A DNA stretch of 64,000 nt from Polyangiaceae bacterium (GCA_020633205.1 JACKEB010000021.1:124001-188000), one strand, 5' to 3'; positions 7,014 through 16,704 are shown, counted from the stretch's first letter. Numbers and translations are program-made. Notes: generated by a model not told the origin, from the letters alone.

Positions 7014-8912
7014 TCAGACGTCGAGGTCTTCGGCTTCCTCGGCGCGGTCCATGATGAAGTGGAAGCGGGCGCCGGGGTCCTTGCCCATCAGGTCGCTCAC
7101 GATGCGGTCGGTCTCCAGAGCATCGGCGATGTTGATCTGGAGCAAGCGCCGCGTGGCGGGGTTCAGGGTCGTCTCCCAGAGGGTGTTGGGCATCATTTCG
7201 CCGAGGCCCTTGAAGCGGGTGATCTCGACCTTGGCGTTGCCCTTCTTGTATTGCTCGAGGATGCGCTTCTTGTCGTCCTCGTCGGCGGCCCAGTAGGTCT
7301 CCTTGCCAATATCCATGCGGTAAAGCGGAGGCACGGCGACGAACACCTTGCCGTTTTCGATCAGCTGCCGCAGGTGACGATAGAAGAAGGTGAGCAGCAG
7401 CGTCGTGATGTGGTGGCCGTCGCTGTCTGCATCGGCGAGCAGGATGATGCGGTCGTAGCGCAGCTTGCTGGGGTCGAAGGTCTGCCCGACGCCGCAGCCC
7501 ATGGCGGTGACCAGGTCGCTGAGCTCCTTGTTCTCCAGCACCTTGGCGAGGCTCGTGGCTTCAGTGTTCAGCACCTTGCCGCGCAGCGGGAGGATGGCTT
7601 GCAGCTGACGGTCGCGGCCTTGCTTCGCGGAACCGCCTGCGGAGTCACCCTCGACGATGAACAGCTCGGTGCCGGTGCGGTTCTTCGCGATGCAGTCGCT
7701 GAGCTTGCCTGGCAGCGTGAGCTTGCCGCTGGTGGCCGTCTTGCGGCTGACCGCTGCGGACGCCGCGCGTGAAGCCTCGCGAGCACGCGACGCTTGCACG
7801 ATGCGGTAGACGATCTGGTCCGCGATGCTGCGGTTGCTGTTGAGCCAGCCCTCGAGGGTGGGGCGCACGGCGCCGTCGACGCTGCTCTGCACCTCGGGGT
7901 TGTTCAGGCGATCCTTGGTCTGGCCCTGGAACTGGGGCTCCTCGATGAACACACTGAGGATCCCAACCACGCCTTCGCGGATGTCGTCGCCGGTGATGTT
8001 GACTCCGCGCGGAGTCAGCTTGTGGGTCTCGATGAAGTTCTTGACGGCCTTGGTGATGCCGGCGCGCATGCCGTTTTCGTGGGTGCCGCCGGAGCCCGTC
8101 GGGATGCCGTTGACGTAGGACAGGATGCGTTCGTCCGTCGCTTCGGTCCACTGGAAGACCATCTCGACGCGCGCGCCGTTCTCCTTGAACAGCGTGAAAG
8201 CGTCGTGGATCGGCCGGTCGCCGCGGGCCTTCGTGATCTTCTTCAGGTAGTCGGCGATGCCTTCGTCGTGCTTGAAGGTCTGGTTCGTGCCGGCCTTCTC
8301 GTCGACGAAGGTGACCTTGAGCCCCTTGTGCAGGTAGCTCGCGACCTCCAGGCGCTCGCGGATGGTGTCCGGGTTGAAGTCGATGCGGGGGAAGATGCGC
8401 GGATCCGGGTGGAAATAAACCGTGGTGCCGGTGCCCCGCGCTTTGCCAAGCTTCTTCAGCTTGCCCTGGGTGACGCCCTGGGCGAAGCGCATCTCGTATT
8501 CGGCGCCGTCGCGCTTCACCTTCGCGACTAGCTCGGAGGAGAGCGCGTTGACGACGCTCGCGCCGACGCCATGGAGGCCGCCTGAGGTCTTGTAGTTCTG
8601 CCCCTCGAACTTTCCGCCAGCGTGCAGCGTGGAGAAGATGATCTCCACCGCAGGCTTCTTGAACTTGGGGTGCACGTCGACGGGCATGCCGCGGCCGTTG
8701 TCGCTGACCGTGACGCTCTTGCCGTCCTTGTGCAGGGTGACGTGGATCTCGGTGGCGTGGCCGTTCATCGCCTCGTCGACGGAGTTGTCGACGATTTCCC
8801 ACACCAGGTGATGAAGCCCCGCGGAACCGACTCCGCCAATGTACATGCCGGGGCGCTTGCGTACCGGGTCGAGGCCTTCGAGTACCGTGATGTCTTTTGC
8901 GCTGTAGCTCAT
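7014..8912 (-). CDS. parE: DNA topoisomerase IV subunit B (type IIA, ATPase subunit)
   Basis: GHKL ATPase motifs are clear: EIVDNSVDEA (N box), SDNGRGMPVD, GGKFEGQNYKTSGGLHGVG (ATP lid) and the transducer domain. The TOPRIM domain follows with EGDSAGGSAK (near residue 428) and DADSDGHHI, and the tail has RFKGLGEM. At 632 aa it lacks the about 170-residue insert of Gram-negative GyrB and has the length of ParE. It is the second gene of a two-gene operon, 43 nt after parC. ParC and ParE unlink daughter chromosomes. The alternative, gyrase B, is less likely because of length and because the partner is adjacent; a genome-wide check for another gyrB would settle it. Confidence 0.85.
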   Translation of the reverse strand: MSYSAKDITVLEGLDPVRKRPGMYIGGVGSAGLHHLVWEIVDNSVDEAMNGHATEIHVTLHKDGKSVTVSDNGRGMPVDVHPKFKKPAVEIIFSTLHAGGKFEGQNYKTSGGLHGVGASVVNALSSELVAKVKRDGAEYEMRFAQGVTQGKLKKLGKARGTGTTVYFHPDPRIFPRIDFNPDTIRERLEVASYLHKGLKVTFVDEKAGTNQTFKHDEGIADYLKKITKARGDRPIHDAFTLFKENGARVEMVFQWTEATDERILSYVNGIPTGSGGTHENGMRAGITKAVKNFIETHKLTPRGVNITGDDIREGVVGILSVFIEEPQFQGQTKDRLNNPEVQSSVDGAVRPTLEGWLNSNRSIADQIVYRIVQASRAREASRAASAAVSRKTATSGKLTLPGKLSDCIAKNRTGTELFIVEGDSAGGSAKQGRDRQLQAILPLRGKVLNTEATSLAKVLENKELSDLVTAMGCGVGQTFDPSKLRYDRIILLADADSDGHHITTLLLTFFYRHLRQLIENGKVFVAVPPLYRMDIGKETYWAADEDDKKRILEQYKKGNAKVEITRFKGLGEMMPNTLWETTLNPATRRLLQINIADALETDRIVSDLMGKDPGARFHFIMDRAEEAEDLDV

Positions 8913-8955
8913 CTCTCGTCCTGTTTCCTTAGCGCTGGTCTCTCAGCTTCGGGGC

Positions 8956-11403
8956 TCACGCCTCGGCTGGGGCAAACTCCGGGGGGGCTGCCGGCACCTC
9001 ACGCACCACGCCGATCAGCTGGCCGCGCTTGATCACCTCGCGGCCCTTTCCGCCGCGCCCGGTCAGCTCGTAGCGATTGAGGTTCACCCGCTGTTCGCCG
9101 CCGAGGCTGGTCTTGAGCGTCAGCGTGTCCGCGTCGTTCTTTGCCGCGAGGAACCCGATCAGCTCGTCGTCCTTGCCGAGCTTCATCAGCATCACGCCCT
9201 TGCCAGCGCCGGACAGGTAGTTCACCTCGGTCACGGCGCAGAGCAGCGCCCGGCGGCCCTTGGAGGCGGCGATCAGCGTCTCGGTGCCGTTCACGGTCGC
9301 GACGTTGAGCATGCGGTGGCCCTTGGCGGGCTTGGCGTAGCGGCGCCCGGAGCGGGTGCTCGGCTCGGCAAACGGCGCGAGACCGAAGCACAGGCCGTAG
9401 CCGTCCGTGGACGCGGCGACCCCGAAGGTCTCCGGGTAGTGCTCTTCGCTGCCTTCGAGCTCGCCAATCAGGCGCGGGTCGAAGCTCATGGCGCTGACGA
9501 TCGCCTCGCCGTCCTTTAGCTTGAACAGCTTCTGGATGGGCTCACCGTAGCCCGTCGTCGCCGGGATATCGATGATGCGGCAGGTGTACGCGGTGCCGAA
9601 GTTCGAGAAGAAGCACACCGTCGCGCGGGTCGAACCGGCGATCCAGCTCAAGATCTGATCGCCTTCGCGCAGGCGCACCTTGCTGATGTCCTTGATCTCG
9701 CGCTGACGCTTCACCCAGCCGTCGCTCGTGAGCAGCACCTGGGAGTCTTCCGCGACGATCAGATCTTCTGCGGAGAACTCCGGCTCGTCTTCTACGGCCT
9801 CGATCAGCGTGCGGCGGCGGCCGTCGCTGCCAAGGCTCTTGCCGACGTCGATCAGCTCATCCTTCACCACCGCCCAGCGACCCTCGGGGCCGCTCAGGAG
9901 CTTCTTGATCTCGGAGGCGCGCTTCTTCTTCGCCTTGAGCTCGTCCTGGATGATCAGGATCTCGAGGCGCGCCAAACGGTAGAGGCGAAGCTCGAGGATC
10001 GCGTCCGTCTGCTCCTCATCCAGGCGGAAACGCTGGATGATCTTCTTCGCCGCGTCGGCCTTGCCGTCGCTCTTGCGGATGATGGTGATGATCTCGGTGA
10101 GCGCGTCGAAGACTTTGACGAAGCCTTCGAGGATGTGCATGCGGCGCTCGAGTTGACCGAGCTCGTGCTGCAAGCGTCGCGTCACCACTTCCAGGCGGAA
10201 CTGCAAGAAGTGCCAGAGGATGCTCTGCAGGTCGAGGCGCTCGGGGCGGCCGACCTCCGGGTTCTCCGTCGGGACGAGGCACGTCAGGTTGACGTTGAAG
10301 TTCTGCTGCAGCGGCGTGTTCTTGTAGAGGTACGCCAGCACCTTCGCCTCTTCGGCGTCGCTCTTCAGCTCGAGCTCGATGGCGACGTCTTCACCGGAGA
10401 TGTCCCGCACATCCAGGATGAGCGGCATCTTGCGGCTGGTCACCACCTCGGCGATGCGCTCCACCAAGGTGCTCTTGTTCACCGCGAAGGGGATGCTGTC
10501 GATGATGATGGTCTTGGAGTTCTTGCTGGTGCCGCCTGGCCTCCAGGTGCCGCGCAGCTTGATCGCGCCTTGGCCCGTCTCGTAGACCTGCTTGATCTCT
10601 TCGGTGGTCGAGACGATTTGCCCGCCCGTCGGGAAATCTGGTCCTTTTACCGTGCGGCAAAGCTCGCGGCTGCTGAGCTCCTTGCCCTCGAGCAGCGCAT
10701 CGAGCAGGCGCACCGCGGCGGCGCAGATCTCTTCCGGGTTGTGGGGCGGGATGTTCGTCGCCATGCCAACGGCGATGCCCGTCGAGCCGTTGATCAACAG
10801 GTTCGGTAGCTTCGCCGGCAGAACGACGGGCTCTTCCTTGGTGCCGTCGTAGTTCGGGCGGAAGTGCACCGTGTCTTGGCTGAGCTCGGTCAGTAGCTCC
10901 GTCGCCGGAGTTGCCAGACGACACTCCGTGTAGCGCATGGCGGCGGCGGGGTCGCCGTCAAGGCTACCGAAGTTGCCTGAGCCCTCGACCAGCGGCACTC
11001 GCAGGCTGAAGGGCTGGGCGATGCGCACCAGCGCGTCGTAAATCGCGGAGTCGCCGTGAGGGTGATAGTTACCCATCACGTCGCCGACCACCTTGGCGCA
11101 CTTACGGTGCTTTGCCGTGGGGAGCAGGCGCTGCTCCCACATGGTGTAGAGGATGCGTCGCTGAACTGGCTTCAGCCCGTCGCGCACATCAGGCAGCGCG
11201 CGGCTCGTGATGACGCTGAGGGCGTAGTTGAGGTAGCGAGTCTGGGCGATCTCGTGCAGCGGCACCGGCGGGGGAGGGGGTGTCTCCTCCGTTTTCGCTT
11301 TGCCTTTGCCTTTGCCTCCTCCGCCTGAAGAGCCCTTGGAGGCGCTCTTCTTTGCGGTGGGTGAGGACTTCGTCTTGCTCGTGGTCTTACGGCTGGTGGC
11401 CAA
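8956..11403 (-). CDS. parC: DNA topoisomerase IV subunit A (type IIA, DNA-cleaving subunit)
   Basis: After a Lys/Ser-rich and Pro-rich N-terminal extension of about 48 residues comes the breakage-reunion domain: GNYHPHGDSAIYDALVR with Ser119 and Asp123 at the quinolone-resistance positions (wild-type residues), and catalytic Tyr158 in AAMRYTECRL. A coiled-coil gate follows (residues about 390-520), then a beta-pinwheel C-terminal domain. A GRGGKG motif near residue 795 resembles the GyrA box but is placed at the end rather than in the first blade, so ParC is preferred over GyrA. Length 815 aa. The basic tail-like N-terminus is unusual and may bind DNA. It is the first gene of the operon with parE. 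Confidence 0.85.
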   Translation of the reverse strand: MATSRKTTSKTKSSPTAKKSASKGSSGGGGKGKGKAKTEETPPPPPVPLHEIAQTRYLNYALSVITSRALPDVRDGLKPVQRRILYTMWEQRLLPTAKHRKCAKVVGDVMGNYHPHGDSAIYDALVRIAQPFSLRVPLVEGSGNFGSLDGDPAAAMRYTECRLATPATELLTELSQDTVHFRPNYDGTKEEPVVLPAKLPNLLINGSTGIAVGMATNIPPHNPEEICAAAVRLLDALLEGKELSSRELCRTVKGPDFPTGGQIVSTTEEIKQVYETGQGAIKLRGTWRPGGTSKNSKTIIIDSIPFAVNKSTLVERIAEVVTSRKMPLILDVRDISGEDVAIELELKSDAEEAKVLAYLYKNTPLQQNFNVNLTCLVPTENPEVGRPERLDLQSILWHFLQFRLEVVTRRLQHELGQLERRMHILEGFVKVFDALTEIITIIRKSDGKADAAKKIIQRFRLDEEQTDAILELRLYRLARLEILIIQDELKAKKKRASEIKKLLSGPEGRWAVVKDELIDVGKSLGSDGRRRTLIEAVEDEPEFSAEDLIVAEDSQVLLTSDGWVKRQREIKDISKVRLREGDQILSWIAGSTRATVCFFSNFGTAYTCRIIDIPATTGYGEPIQKLFKLKDGEAIVSAMSFDPRLIGELEGSEEHYPETFGVAASTDGYGLCFGLAPFAEPSTRSGRRYAKPAKGHRMLNVATVNGTETLIAASKGRRALLCAVTEVNYLSGAGKGVMLMKLGKDDELIGFLAAKNDADTLTLKTSLGGEQRVNLNRYELTGRGGKGREVIKRGQLIGVVREVPAAPPEFAPAEA

Positions 11404-12103
11404 TTCGCTTACCTGTTGTGGAGCGCGCCCGGCGGGCTACGCGGAAGCTACGGCGCCTGATGGCGACTTATTGAAGGTGCCTCGGTAGCGGGTTTGGCTT
11501 CAGAGGGCAAATAAGCTGCAATGCTCCGGCGCACTGGGCGAGTGGCCTGGGGGCGTTGGAGAAAGATTAGTAATTATCAAGGTTTATGCGCGTTCGAGCC
11601 ACCCGGTTGGGCAGCTTGAACGGGCGGTTTGAGCTAACGCGACGCAGCAATCGCGGCGGGGCGTGTCGCCTGCGGCGTTTCAGGGCCGAGGCCGTCTCTC
11701 CGAGGGTTTGGGGGGGAGGGTCACGGCCCTGAGTGGCGCCGCACGCTTGCTTGCCGCAAGGAAACGCGTTCGCCGGGGCGGGACTCGAGATGACTCAGCG
11801 CGGCAATGCCGTGGCGGGGCAGCGGGTGTGCGCGAGCCGCTAGCCCAACCGAGCTGCCCAGGTGCTTGCTGTCTGCTGACGGCGCGCTGTGCCGACGGTG
11901 CCAGCTAGGCGCAGCGCGCCACGGCTTTTTGCGTGTTGAAACTTCCACCGAAGATATTTTCCAGATGGTTGAAACCCAAACCAAACAGTTGTGCTCCCGA
12001 TTGTTTCAGCGGTGTCTCTGGCGTTACGCTGTCGCCACTTGGGGAGGCGCCCGCTGCGGGGGCCGCATTGAATCTTGCGCCCGGGAGGCGCGGGGAGGTT
12101 GCC
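11404..12103. other. 700-nt divergent intergenic region, no gene seen
   Basis: It lies between the parC start (minus strand) and the SGNH esterase start (plus strand) and should hold both promoters. A short AT-rich patch at about 11565-11590 (GATTAGTAATTATCAAGG) stands out and may belong to the parC promoter. Another AT-rich patch at 11937-11990 precedes the esterase gene. Open frames here are Arg/Cys-rich and not protein-like. Confidence 0.5.
12092..12098 (+). promoter_or_regulatory. Shine-Dalgarno that fixes the esterase start
   Basis: GGGGAGG lies 5 nt before ATG 12104. It selects this start over the frame open to 11933 and agrees with the lipoprotein signal that follows. Confidence 0.8.
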
Positions 12104-13267
12104 ATGGCACGGAAGCAAAGCTTGGGTCTCGGAAACATCGGAGCAGGCATGGCGGCGCTGGGTTGCGCAGCGCTGCTGGTCACTGCCTGCGGTTCGGACT
12201 CCGGGAGTGACACGGGCACCAACGCAAACGGCGGCTCCGGTGCTGACGGCGGCTCCGGCGGCAGTGCCGCGAACGGCGGCAACGGTGGAACCGACGGCGG
12301 CAGCGCTGGCAACGGCGGAACCGATGGCGGCAGTGGCGGCGTGGGTGGTCAAGGAGGCTCGGCGGGTGCTGGAGCAAACGGCGGCGCGGCAGGTAGCGGT
12401 GCGAACGGCGGCAACGGTGGCAGCGGCGCCGTGACCAGCAACGAGTGCTTCGCGGACATTCAAGACGGGCTCATCGTCTGGGACTACGACGTGCTTGGTA
12501 TCAGCACCGGGAGTCACTGCCACGGTACGAATCACCAGGACATTCAAGGCATCCAGCGCATCGTGTACCTCGGCGACTCGATCATGAACGGCACGCCGCC
12601 GACTCCCTCGAGTCAGTTCGTGCGTACCCAGCTGGACTCTCAGCTCAAGACGCTGTTCCCCGGGGTGGAGACCAAGTCGTGCGCGGTCAACGGTGCGCGT
12701 AATGACGACCTGATGAAGTCGCAGATCCCCAACTGCTTCGGCGACGCCAACACGCGCAACGTGAAGACGCTGACGCTGGTGATCTCCGGCGGAAACGACA
12801 TCGCCGCCATCGCCCGGGACAAGCCGGACCTCGCGACGTCGCAGGCCGAGGCGGCGGGCTACGTCGACGAGATGCGGAGCGCCATCGAGTACCTCAAGGA
12901 CTCGACGAATTTCCCGATGGGGAACGACGTCGTGTTTGCGAACATCTACGAGTACACGGACACTAGCGCCGATTTGAGTTCATGCCCCGCTGCAGGCTTC
13001 GCCGGCTTGAGTGGCACGTGGCTCAACGGTGCCCAGGTGCTCGTGGGCATGAACGAGGGCTACGCGAAGATCGCCGTCGACACAGGCGCCGACATGGTCT
13101 TCATGATGGAGCAGTTCTGCGGCCACGGTTACCGCAGGGATCGCATGGACCTCCAGTGCTACCGCGGTGCCAACACCGAGCAGTGGTTCGACATCTCCTG
13201 CATCCACCCGACGCCCGCCGGCCATACGGCGCTCGCCGGCTTCTTCATGGATGTGATCCAGGAGTAG
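12104..13267 (+). CDS. SGNH/GDSL-type esterase lipoprotein
   Basis: Lipoprotein signal with Cys29 (LLVTACG), then about 80 residues of Gly/Asn/Ser repeats (NGGSGADGG, NGGNGG), then an SGNH hydrolase domain. Block I is YLGDSIMNG (Ser near residue 157), block III is SGGNDIAAI (near 228), and the His block is DISCIHPTPAGH near 363-369. Such enzymes hydrolyse acyl or acetyl esters on lipids or polysaccharides; the surface location suggests polysaccharide deacetylation or lipolysis (inference). Several Cys in the enzyme domain may form disulphides. There are no operon partners: the next gene runs the other way. Confidence 0.85.
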   Translation: MARKQSLGLGNIGAGMAALGCAALLVTACGSDSGSDTGTNANGGSGADGGSGGSAANGGNGGTDGGSAGNGGTDGGSGGVGGQGGSAGAGANGGAAGSGANGGNGGSGAVTSNECFADIQDGLIVWDYDVLGISTGSHCHGTNHQDIQGIQRIVYLGDSIMNGTPPTPSSQFVRTQLDSQLKTLFPGVETKSCAVNGARNDDLMKSQIPNCFGDANTRNVKTLTLVISGGNDIAAIARDKPDLATSQAEAAGYVDEMRSAIEYLKDSTNFPMGNDVVFANIYEYTDTSADLSSCPAAGFAGLSGTWLNGAQVLVGMNEGYAKIAVDTGADMVFMMEQFCGHGYRRDRMDLQCYRGANTEQWFDISCIHPTPAGHTALAGFFMDVIQE

Positions 13268-13359
13268 GTCGCTGAGAGTCGGCGCAGCCGCAGCCAGCGG
13301 CGCGCCGCCTTCTCTGCAAGCGAGTCATCACCCAAGACGACGGCCGGGTCGCTCTTTCC

Positions 13360-13923
13360 TCACGGATGGGAGTCTGGGCTGCCGTCCCAAAACGGCGGTT
13401 GCAGGGACGCGCCGCCACCAGGGCGGTGAAACTGCGAGTCGTAAAGGGTGCGACCACCGGGCCCTGCTTGACTGACGTGCAAGATCTCATCGCTCTTGAT
13501 GTCGTAGTGCGCGTGCACCATGCAGGGGCCCCGGTCGGATCCTCCCCACCACATTTCCTCGTTCCAGCGAGCGACCTCCCACTCCTGAAGTTCCTGACAT
13601 ATCAGCTGCACGAACATCACGTGGGAACCACCCTCGTAGTGCCGCAGGTAGCCGTCCAAGCTCGGGATGTCCAACTCACTGAGCCGCTGCTCGAAGCGCT
13701 CCAGTAGCTCTTGAGACGCACCCCACTGACGTCGCCCGCCAGAGGTGCCCTCCGGCACTACGAATCCGCGGTGGCCCCGCACGGAAACGGGCTGGAGCTT
13801 GTGTTGCTCCGGCTCCGCGCTCAAAGGCTCGACGTAGTCTTCATCCGGCGGTTCGCGCAACGCGACGAGGTCAACGACGCCAACCAGTGCGAGCAGGACG
13901 AGGAGCCAGAAGAGACGGTTCAT
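13360..13923 (-). CDS. Hypothetical membrane-anchored or secreted protein
   Basis: 187 residues, not recognised. The N-terminus MNRLFWLLVLLALVGVVDLV is a signal anchor, followed by an acidic Pro-rich linker and a soluble part rich in Trp, Glu and Arg (WEVARWNEEMWWGG) with an AHYDIKSDEI segment. GC3 is high in this frame, as for its neighbours. It is the last of three minus-strand genes (with the two broken ones at 14020-14899), so the three may have formed one transcript. No function can be assigned. Confidence 0.6.
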   Translation of the reverse strand: MNRLFWLLVLLALVGVVDLVALREPPDEDYVEPLSAEPEQHKLQPVSVRGHRGFVVPEGTSGGRRQWGASQELLERFEQRLSELDIPSLDGYLRHYEGGSHVMFVQLICQELQEWEVARWNEEMWWGGSDRGPCMVHAHYDIKSDEILHVSQAGPGGRTLYDSQFHRPGGGASLQPPFWDGSPDSHP

Positions 13924-14019
13924 GACGCAGAGCAGGCTCAGCGTGACACCTTGCGCGGCAGGGCGCCGCTTGCTTTTCGCGCGAGCAGTTCAAGCGTTGA
14001 GTCGGCAGGTTGCTAGCGT

Positions 14020-14446
14020 TCACGGGTCGCCGTCGAGCGACTGGGGCTCCGTTCGGCTTAGCAACCACGCGAGGCGATGTGCTCTCAACAAGGTCAATCC
14101 GGGGGTGGCTGCGTTGTAAACGACGTACCCTGCACACAGCCAAGGCGCCGCTTTGGGGTCTCCACACAGATAGAGCACGCCGACCGTCAGGCACAGGAAT
14201 GTGGAACACGAACGGGGTCATGCTCGCCTCCAACCTGACCGTGATGTGCTCCTGGTCCAGCTCCACCGTGCCCATTTCTCCGGCGGTCAGCTCTCCGTTG
14301 GAGCTTTCAAACTCCCTGGAGAAGGTCAGCCACTGCTCGTCGCATAGCGTGACTGTCATCTCCGCTCCGAAGTGCTGCCGGAGCCGCCAAGCGAGCTCCG
14401 CAGCGCTGTGGGGCTGCTTCGACCTGTGTGTCGCGCGTACCAGCAT
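14020..14446 (-). pseudogene. Small gene with an apparent +1 frameshift
   Basis: From ATG 14446 the frame reads like a real protein (ELAWRLRQHFGAEMTVTLC ... VELDQEHITVRLEAS ... TPFVFHIPVPDG) until about 14185. There it turns into Arg-rich nonsense that runs to 13871 over the start of the next gene. The +1 frame from the same place reads VGVLYLCGDPKAAPWLCAGY and goes on with high GC3 to a stop at 14020-14022. One extra base near 14180-14195 explains this: a decayed gene, a sequencing error or, less likely, programmed frameshifting. The joined product would be about 141 aa; family unknown. Confidence 0.5.
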
Positions 14447-14589
14447 CGGAAACCCAAGCGAAGACTCAGAGCTTGAGTGCCATTCTTAGCACGTTTCTCC
14501 GCCGTCGATCCGGGGGGACGCCAGACCACGGGAGGTAGCTCGGGTGCAATTCGGCGTTCCTCTCCCCCGAAAAATAGGACCGCGCGGAT

Positions 14590-14899
14590 CTACTCCGCAT
14601 GAGCTGGGGGCAATCGCGGTAAGCGGCGGGCACCGACGCCCTCGGTCAGTTCGAGGGCACGCTGTTGGACAAGGGAGCCAAACGCCTGGCGATGACCCGT
14701 GCTTGCCACCAAACGCCGCCGAGCCATGCCGCATTGCGTCCCGTATCGAGAGTGTGAAGGTGATCCTGGACGGGTTTTGCACCGTGATGGAGTGAGGTGA
14801 GTTCGACCAAACTCCACGCAGTTCCTCCGCCGCCCTCTCAGCATCCAGTTGGGAAGTGCAGCGAATGGTTTCTCGGAACGTGATCACCAAAAGCCCCAA
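14590..14899 (-). pseudogene. Small gene with an apparent frameshift, unknown family
   Basis: From ATG 14899 the frame is protein-like for about 60 residues (LLVITFRETIRCTSQLDAER, SITVQNPSRITFTLSIRDAM) and then becomes Cys/Pro/Gly-rich. The +1 frame, starting within GACGCAATGCGGCATGGC, reads ARRRLVASTGHRQAFGSLVQ and ends ELTEGVGARRLPRLPPAHAE at a stop at 14590. It shows the same kind of break as its neighbour 14020-14446. Evidence is moderate: codon bias here is weaker than in the neighbours. The gap 14900-15078 shows nothing. Confidence 0.35.
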
Positions 14900-15078
14900 C
14901 CTAACTGCGAAGCGCAGGTTCTTTCGGCTTCCTTAGCACGTTCTGGAGGGGGCCTGGCGGCAAACCCAGGAGGATTGCGTGACCGCGCCAGGACGCTGCT
15001 CCAACGAGCCTGTGAACTCGGGGAGCAGCGCGCCTGTCCGTTGGTGGCCCTGATCGGCCGCGGGCCACCGCCTTGAAG

Positions 15079-16704
15079 CTACTTCAACACGCGCACGATG
15101 TCGGTCGTGCCGCTGCCCTTCTGCAAGTAGATCGAGTCGGCGTCCTGATGCAGGATCCGCACGCCGCCCGTATTGGCGATCTGCACCGGCGCCGCGCCTG
15201 TGAGTGGAGCCTTGTAGACCGCGTTCGCGTTCAACACGATGAAGTACACCGAGGTTCCGTCCACGACGAAGTCGGAGACATTGTCGCGAGTGACGATCTG
15301 CGTGCCAGTTCCCGTGTCCCCAGGTGTCCAGCGGTAGATCCCGTTGGCGAACGAGGTGCCTTCGGCGCGCTGGTAGTACAAGTCGTTGCCGACCGGAAAC
15401 AGCCGCACGCGGTCGTTGGCGTAGCCGGAGGCGATGATGCCCGTCGGGACGACGGTGGGCGTGCCGCCTGCGAGCGGTGTCGTGCGGATTTCTCCCGGCG
15501 TGGACTGTGTGGTGTACCAGTACAGCGCGTTGTCGCTCACCACGAAGGCAAAGACGGCGTTGTGGGTGCCTTGGTCCACGCTCATGATGCGCGTGCCGGG
15601 ATCGCTCGAAGGCGCGGTCACGCTCCGCGTGTAGATCCAGCCGCCCGGATCGCCAGCCTGGTAGTCCCCGCTGAACCAGTAGTAGGCGTTGCCCTTCTGT
15701 TGGAGGAAGTAGGGCTGATATTGAGGGGTGAAGACGATCTGCGGCAGATCTGACTGAGCGGCGGTGTGGGCCTTCTTGAGTACGACACTCGGGGTGCCGC
15801 GCTGGGTCCAGATCACCTCGTTGGAGTTCACGACCAGGCTGCGGCGCCCCGCGTGGTTCGTTGCGGCGCTCCAGATGTTGCTGAAGGCTGAGCCGTCGAG
15901 AGGCACCTTGCGCACGGTGTAGCTGTAGTAGCCAACTTGGTAGAGCGCGCCGTTGCCAAAGGCCCAGGTCGCGCCGTTTGAGTTGTCGGTGCTGATGGGG
16001 AGCGCGCTCTGGACGGTCACCGGCGCACACATGTTGGTGCTGCAGGTGGACCCAGCGGCAGCGCAGTCACGCCCACAGACGCCGCAATGCTGGTCATTGC
16101 TCACCAGGTTCTGCTCGCAGCCGTTGCTGTCGTCACCGTCGCAGTCCCCGTAGTTCGTGTCACATCCGGTGATCACACAGGTGCCGGACTGACACTCCAC
16201 GCTGCCGTTGGCGCCGTTGCAGGTCTTGTTGCACGCGCCACAGCTGGTCACCAAGCTGAGATCCGTCTCGCAGTCGAGGGGGTTGCTATCGCAGTCCCCA
16301 AAGCCAGCCGGGCAAGCACCACCGCTGCCTCCGGTGGTCCCCGCGCTGCCTCCGGTGGTCCCCGCGCTGCCTCCGGTGGTCCCCGCGCTGCCTCCAGTGG
16401 CTCCTCCGGCACCGCCGGACGTCGTGCCCGCGCCGCCGCCAGAACTCGAGCCGCTGGAGCCGCTCGCGCCACCCGTGGTGGTGCCTCCGGCGCCGCTGAT
16501 CCCCCCGGAACCGCCGACGCCACCGTTGCCGGCCATCGCTCCGGTGCCCCCGTTGCCGGCAGATGCTCCGCTACCACCCGTTCCTCCGGTGGCGCCGGCA
16601 CCTTTGCCGCGCTTCGGATCCTGTTTCGTGTCCTCGTCACTGCAACCGGCTGTCGCGAGCAACACACCCATCCCAAGACCACCCAAAAGCAGACGTAACC
16701 GCAT
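15079..16704 (-). CDS. Cys-rich, beta-propeller-like surface lipoprotein
   Basis: Lipobox Cys21 (LLATAGC), then about 110 residues of Gly/Ser/Thr repeats, then a Cys-rich region (about 130-215) with repeated C-x2-C-x3-C units (CGACNKTC, CGVCGRDC) and GDCDGDDSNGCE of the type common in myxobacterial secreted proteins. The rest (about 220-541) is beta-rich with recurring short units such as ALYQVGYYSYTVRKVPLDG, ALYWYTT and SVYFIVLNANAVYKAPL, spaced about 45-50 residues, as in six- to eight-bladed propellers. No catalytic motif is visible. Probably binds a ligand or surface partner; no function is assigned. Confidence 0.75.
   Translation of the reverse strand: MRLRLLLGGLGMGVLLATAGCSDEDTKQDPKRGKGAGATGGTGGSGASAGNGGTGAMAGNGGVGGSGGISGAGGTTTGGASGSSGSSSGGGAGTTSGGAGGATGGSAGTTGGSAGTTGGSAGTTGGSGGACPAGFGDCDSNPLDCETDLSLVTSCGACNKTCNGANGSVECQSGTCVITGCDTNYGDCDGDDSNGCEQNLVSNDQHCGVCGRDCAAAGSTCSTNMCAPVTVQSALPISTDNSNGATWAFGNGALYQVGYYSYTVRKVPLDGSAFSNIWSAATNHAGRRSLVVNSNEVIWTQRGTPSVVLKKAHTAAQSDLPQIVFTPQYQPYFLQQKGNAYYWFSGDYQAGDPGGWIYTRSVTAPSSDPGTRIMSVDQGTHNAVFAFVVSDNALYWYTTQSTPGEIRTTPLAGGTPTVVPTGIIASGYANDRVRLFPVGNDLYYQRAEGTSFANGIYRWTPGDTGTGTQIVTRDNVSDFVVDGTSVYFIVLNANAVYKAPLTGAAPVQIANTGGVRILHQDADSIYLQKGSGTTDIVRVLK
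16324..16400 (-). repeat. 21-bp tandem repeat in the lipoprotein linker
   Basis: 3.7 copies of GCTGCCTCCGGTGGTCCCCGC; the first three are identical and the last has one change. They encode GGSAGTT units. Such exact copies point to recent slippage. Confidence 0.9.

Noticed and set aside
9000..9100. GyrA identity for the topoisomerase A subunit because of GRGGKG near the C-terminus
   Set aside because: The motif lies at the end of the domain rather than in the first blade, and the adjacent B subunit has ParE length.
11616..11632. Resemblance of GCTTGAACGGGCGGTTT to GCTTGACGGGCGGTTT in the satellite
   Set aside because: Only about 16 bp with one inserted base, and flanks do not match; likely chance in GC-rich DNA.
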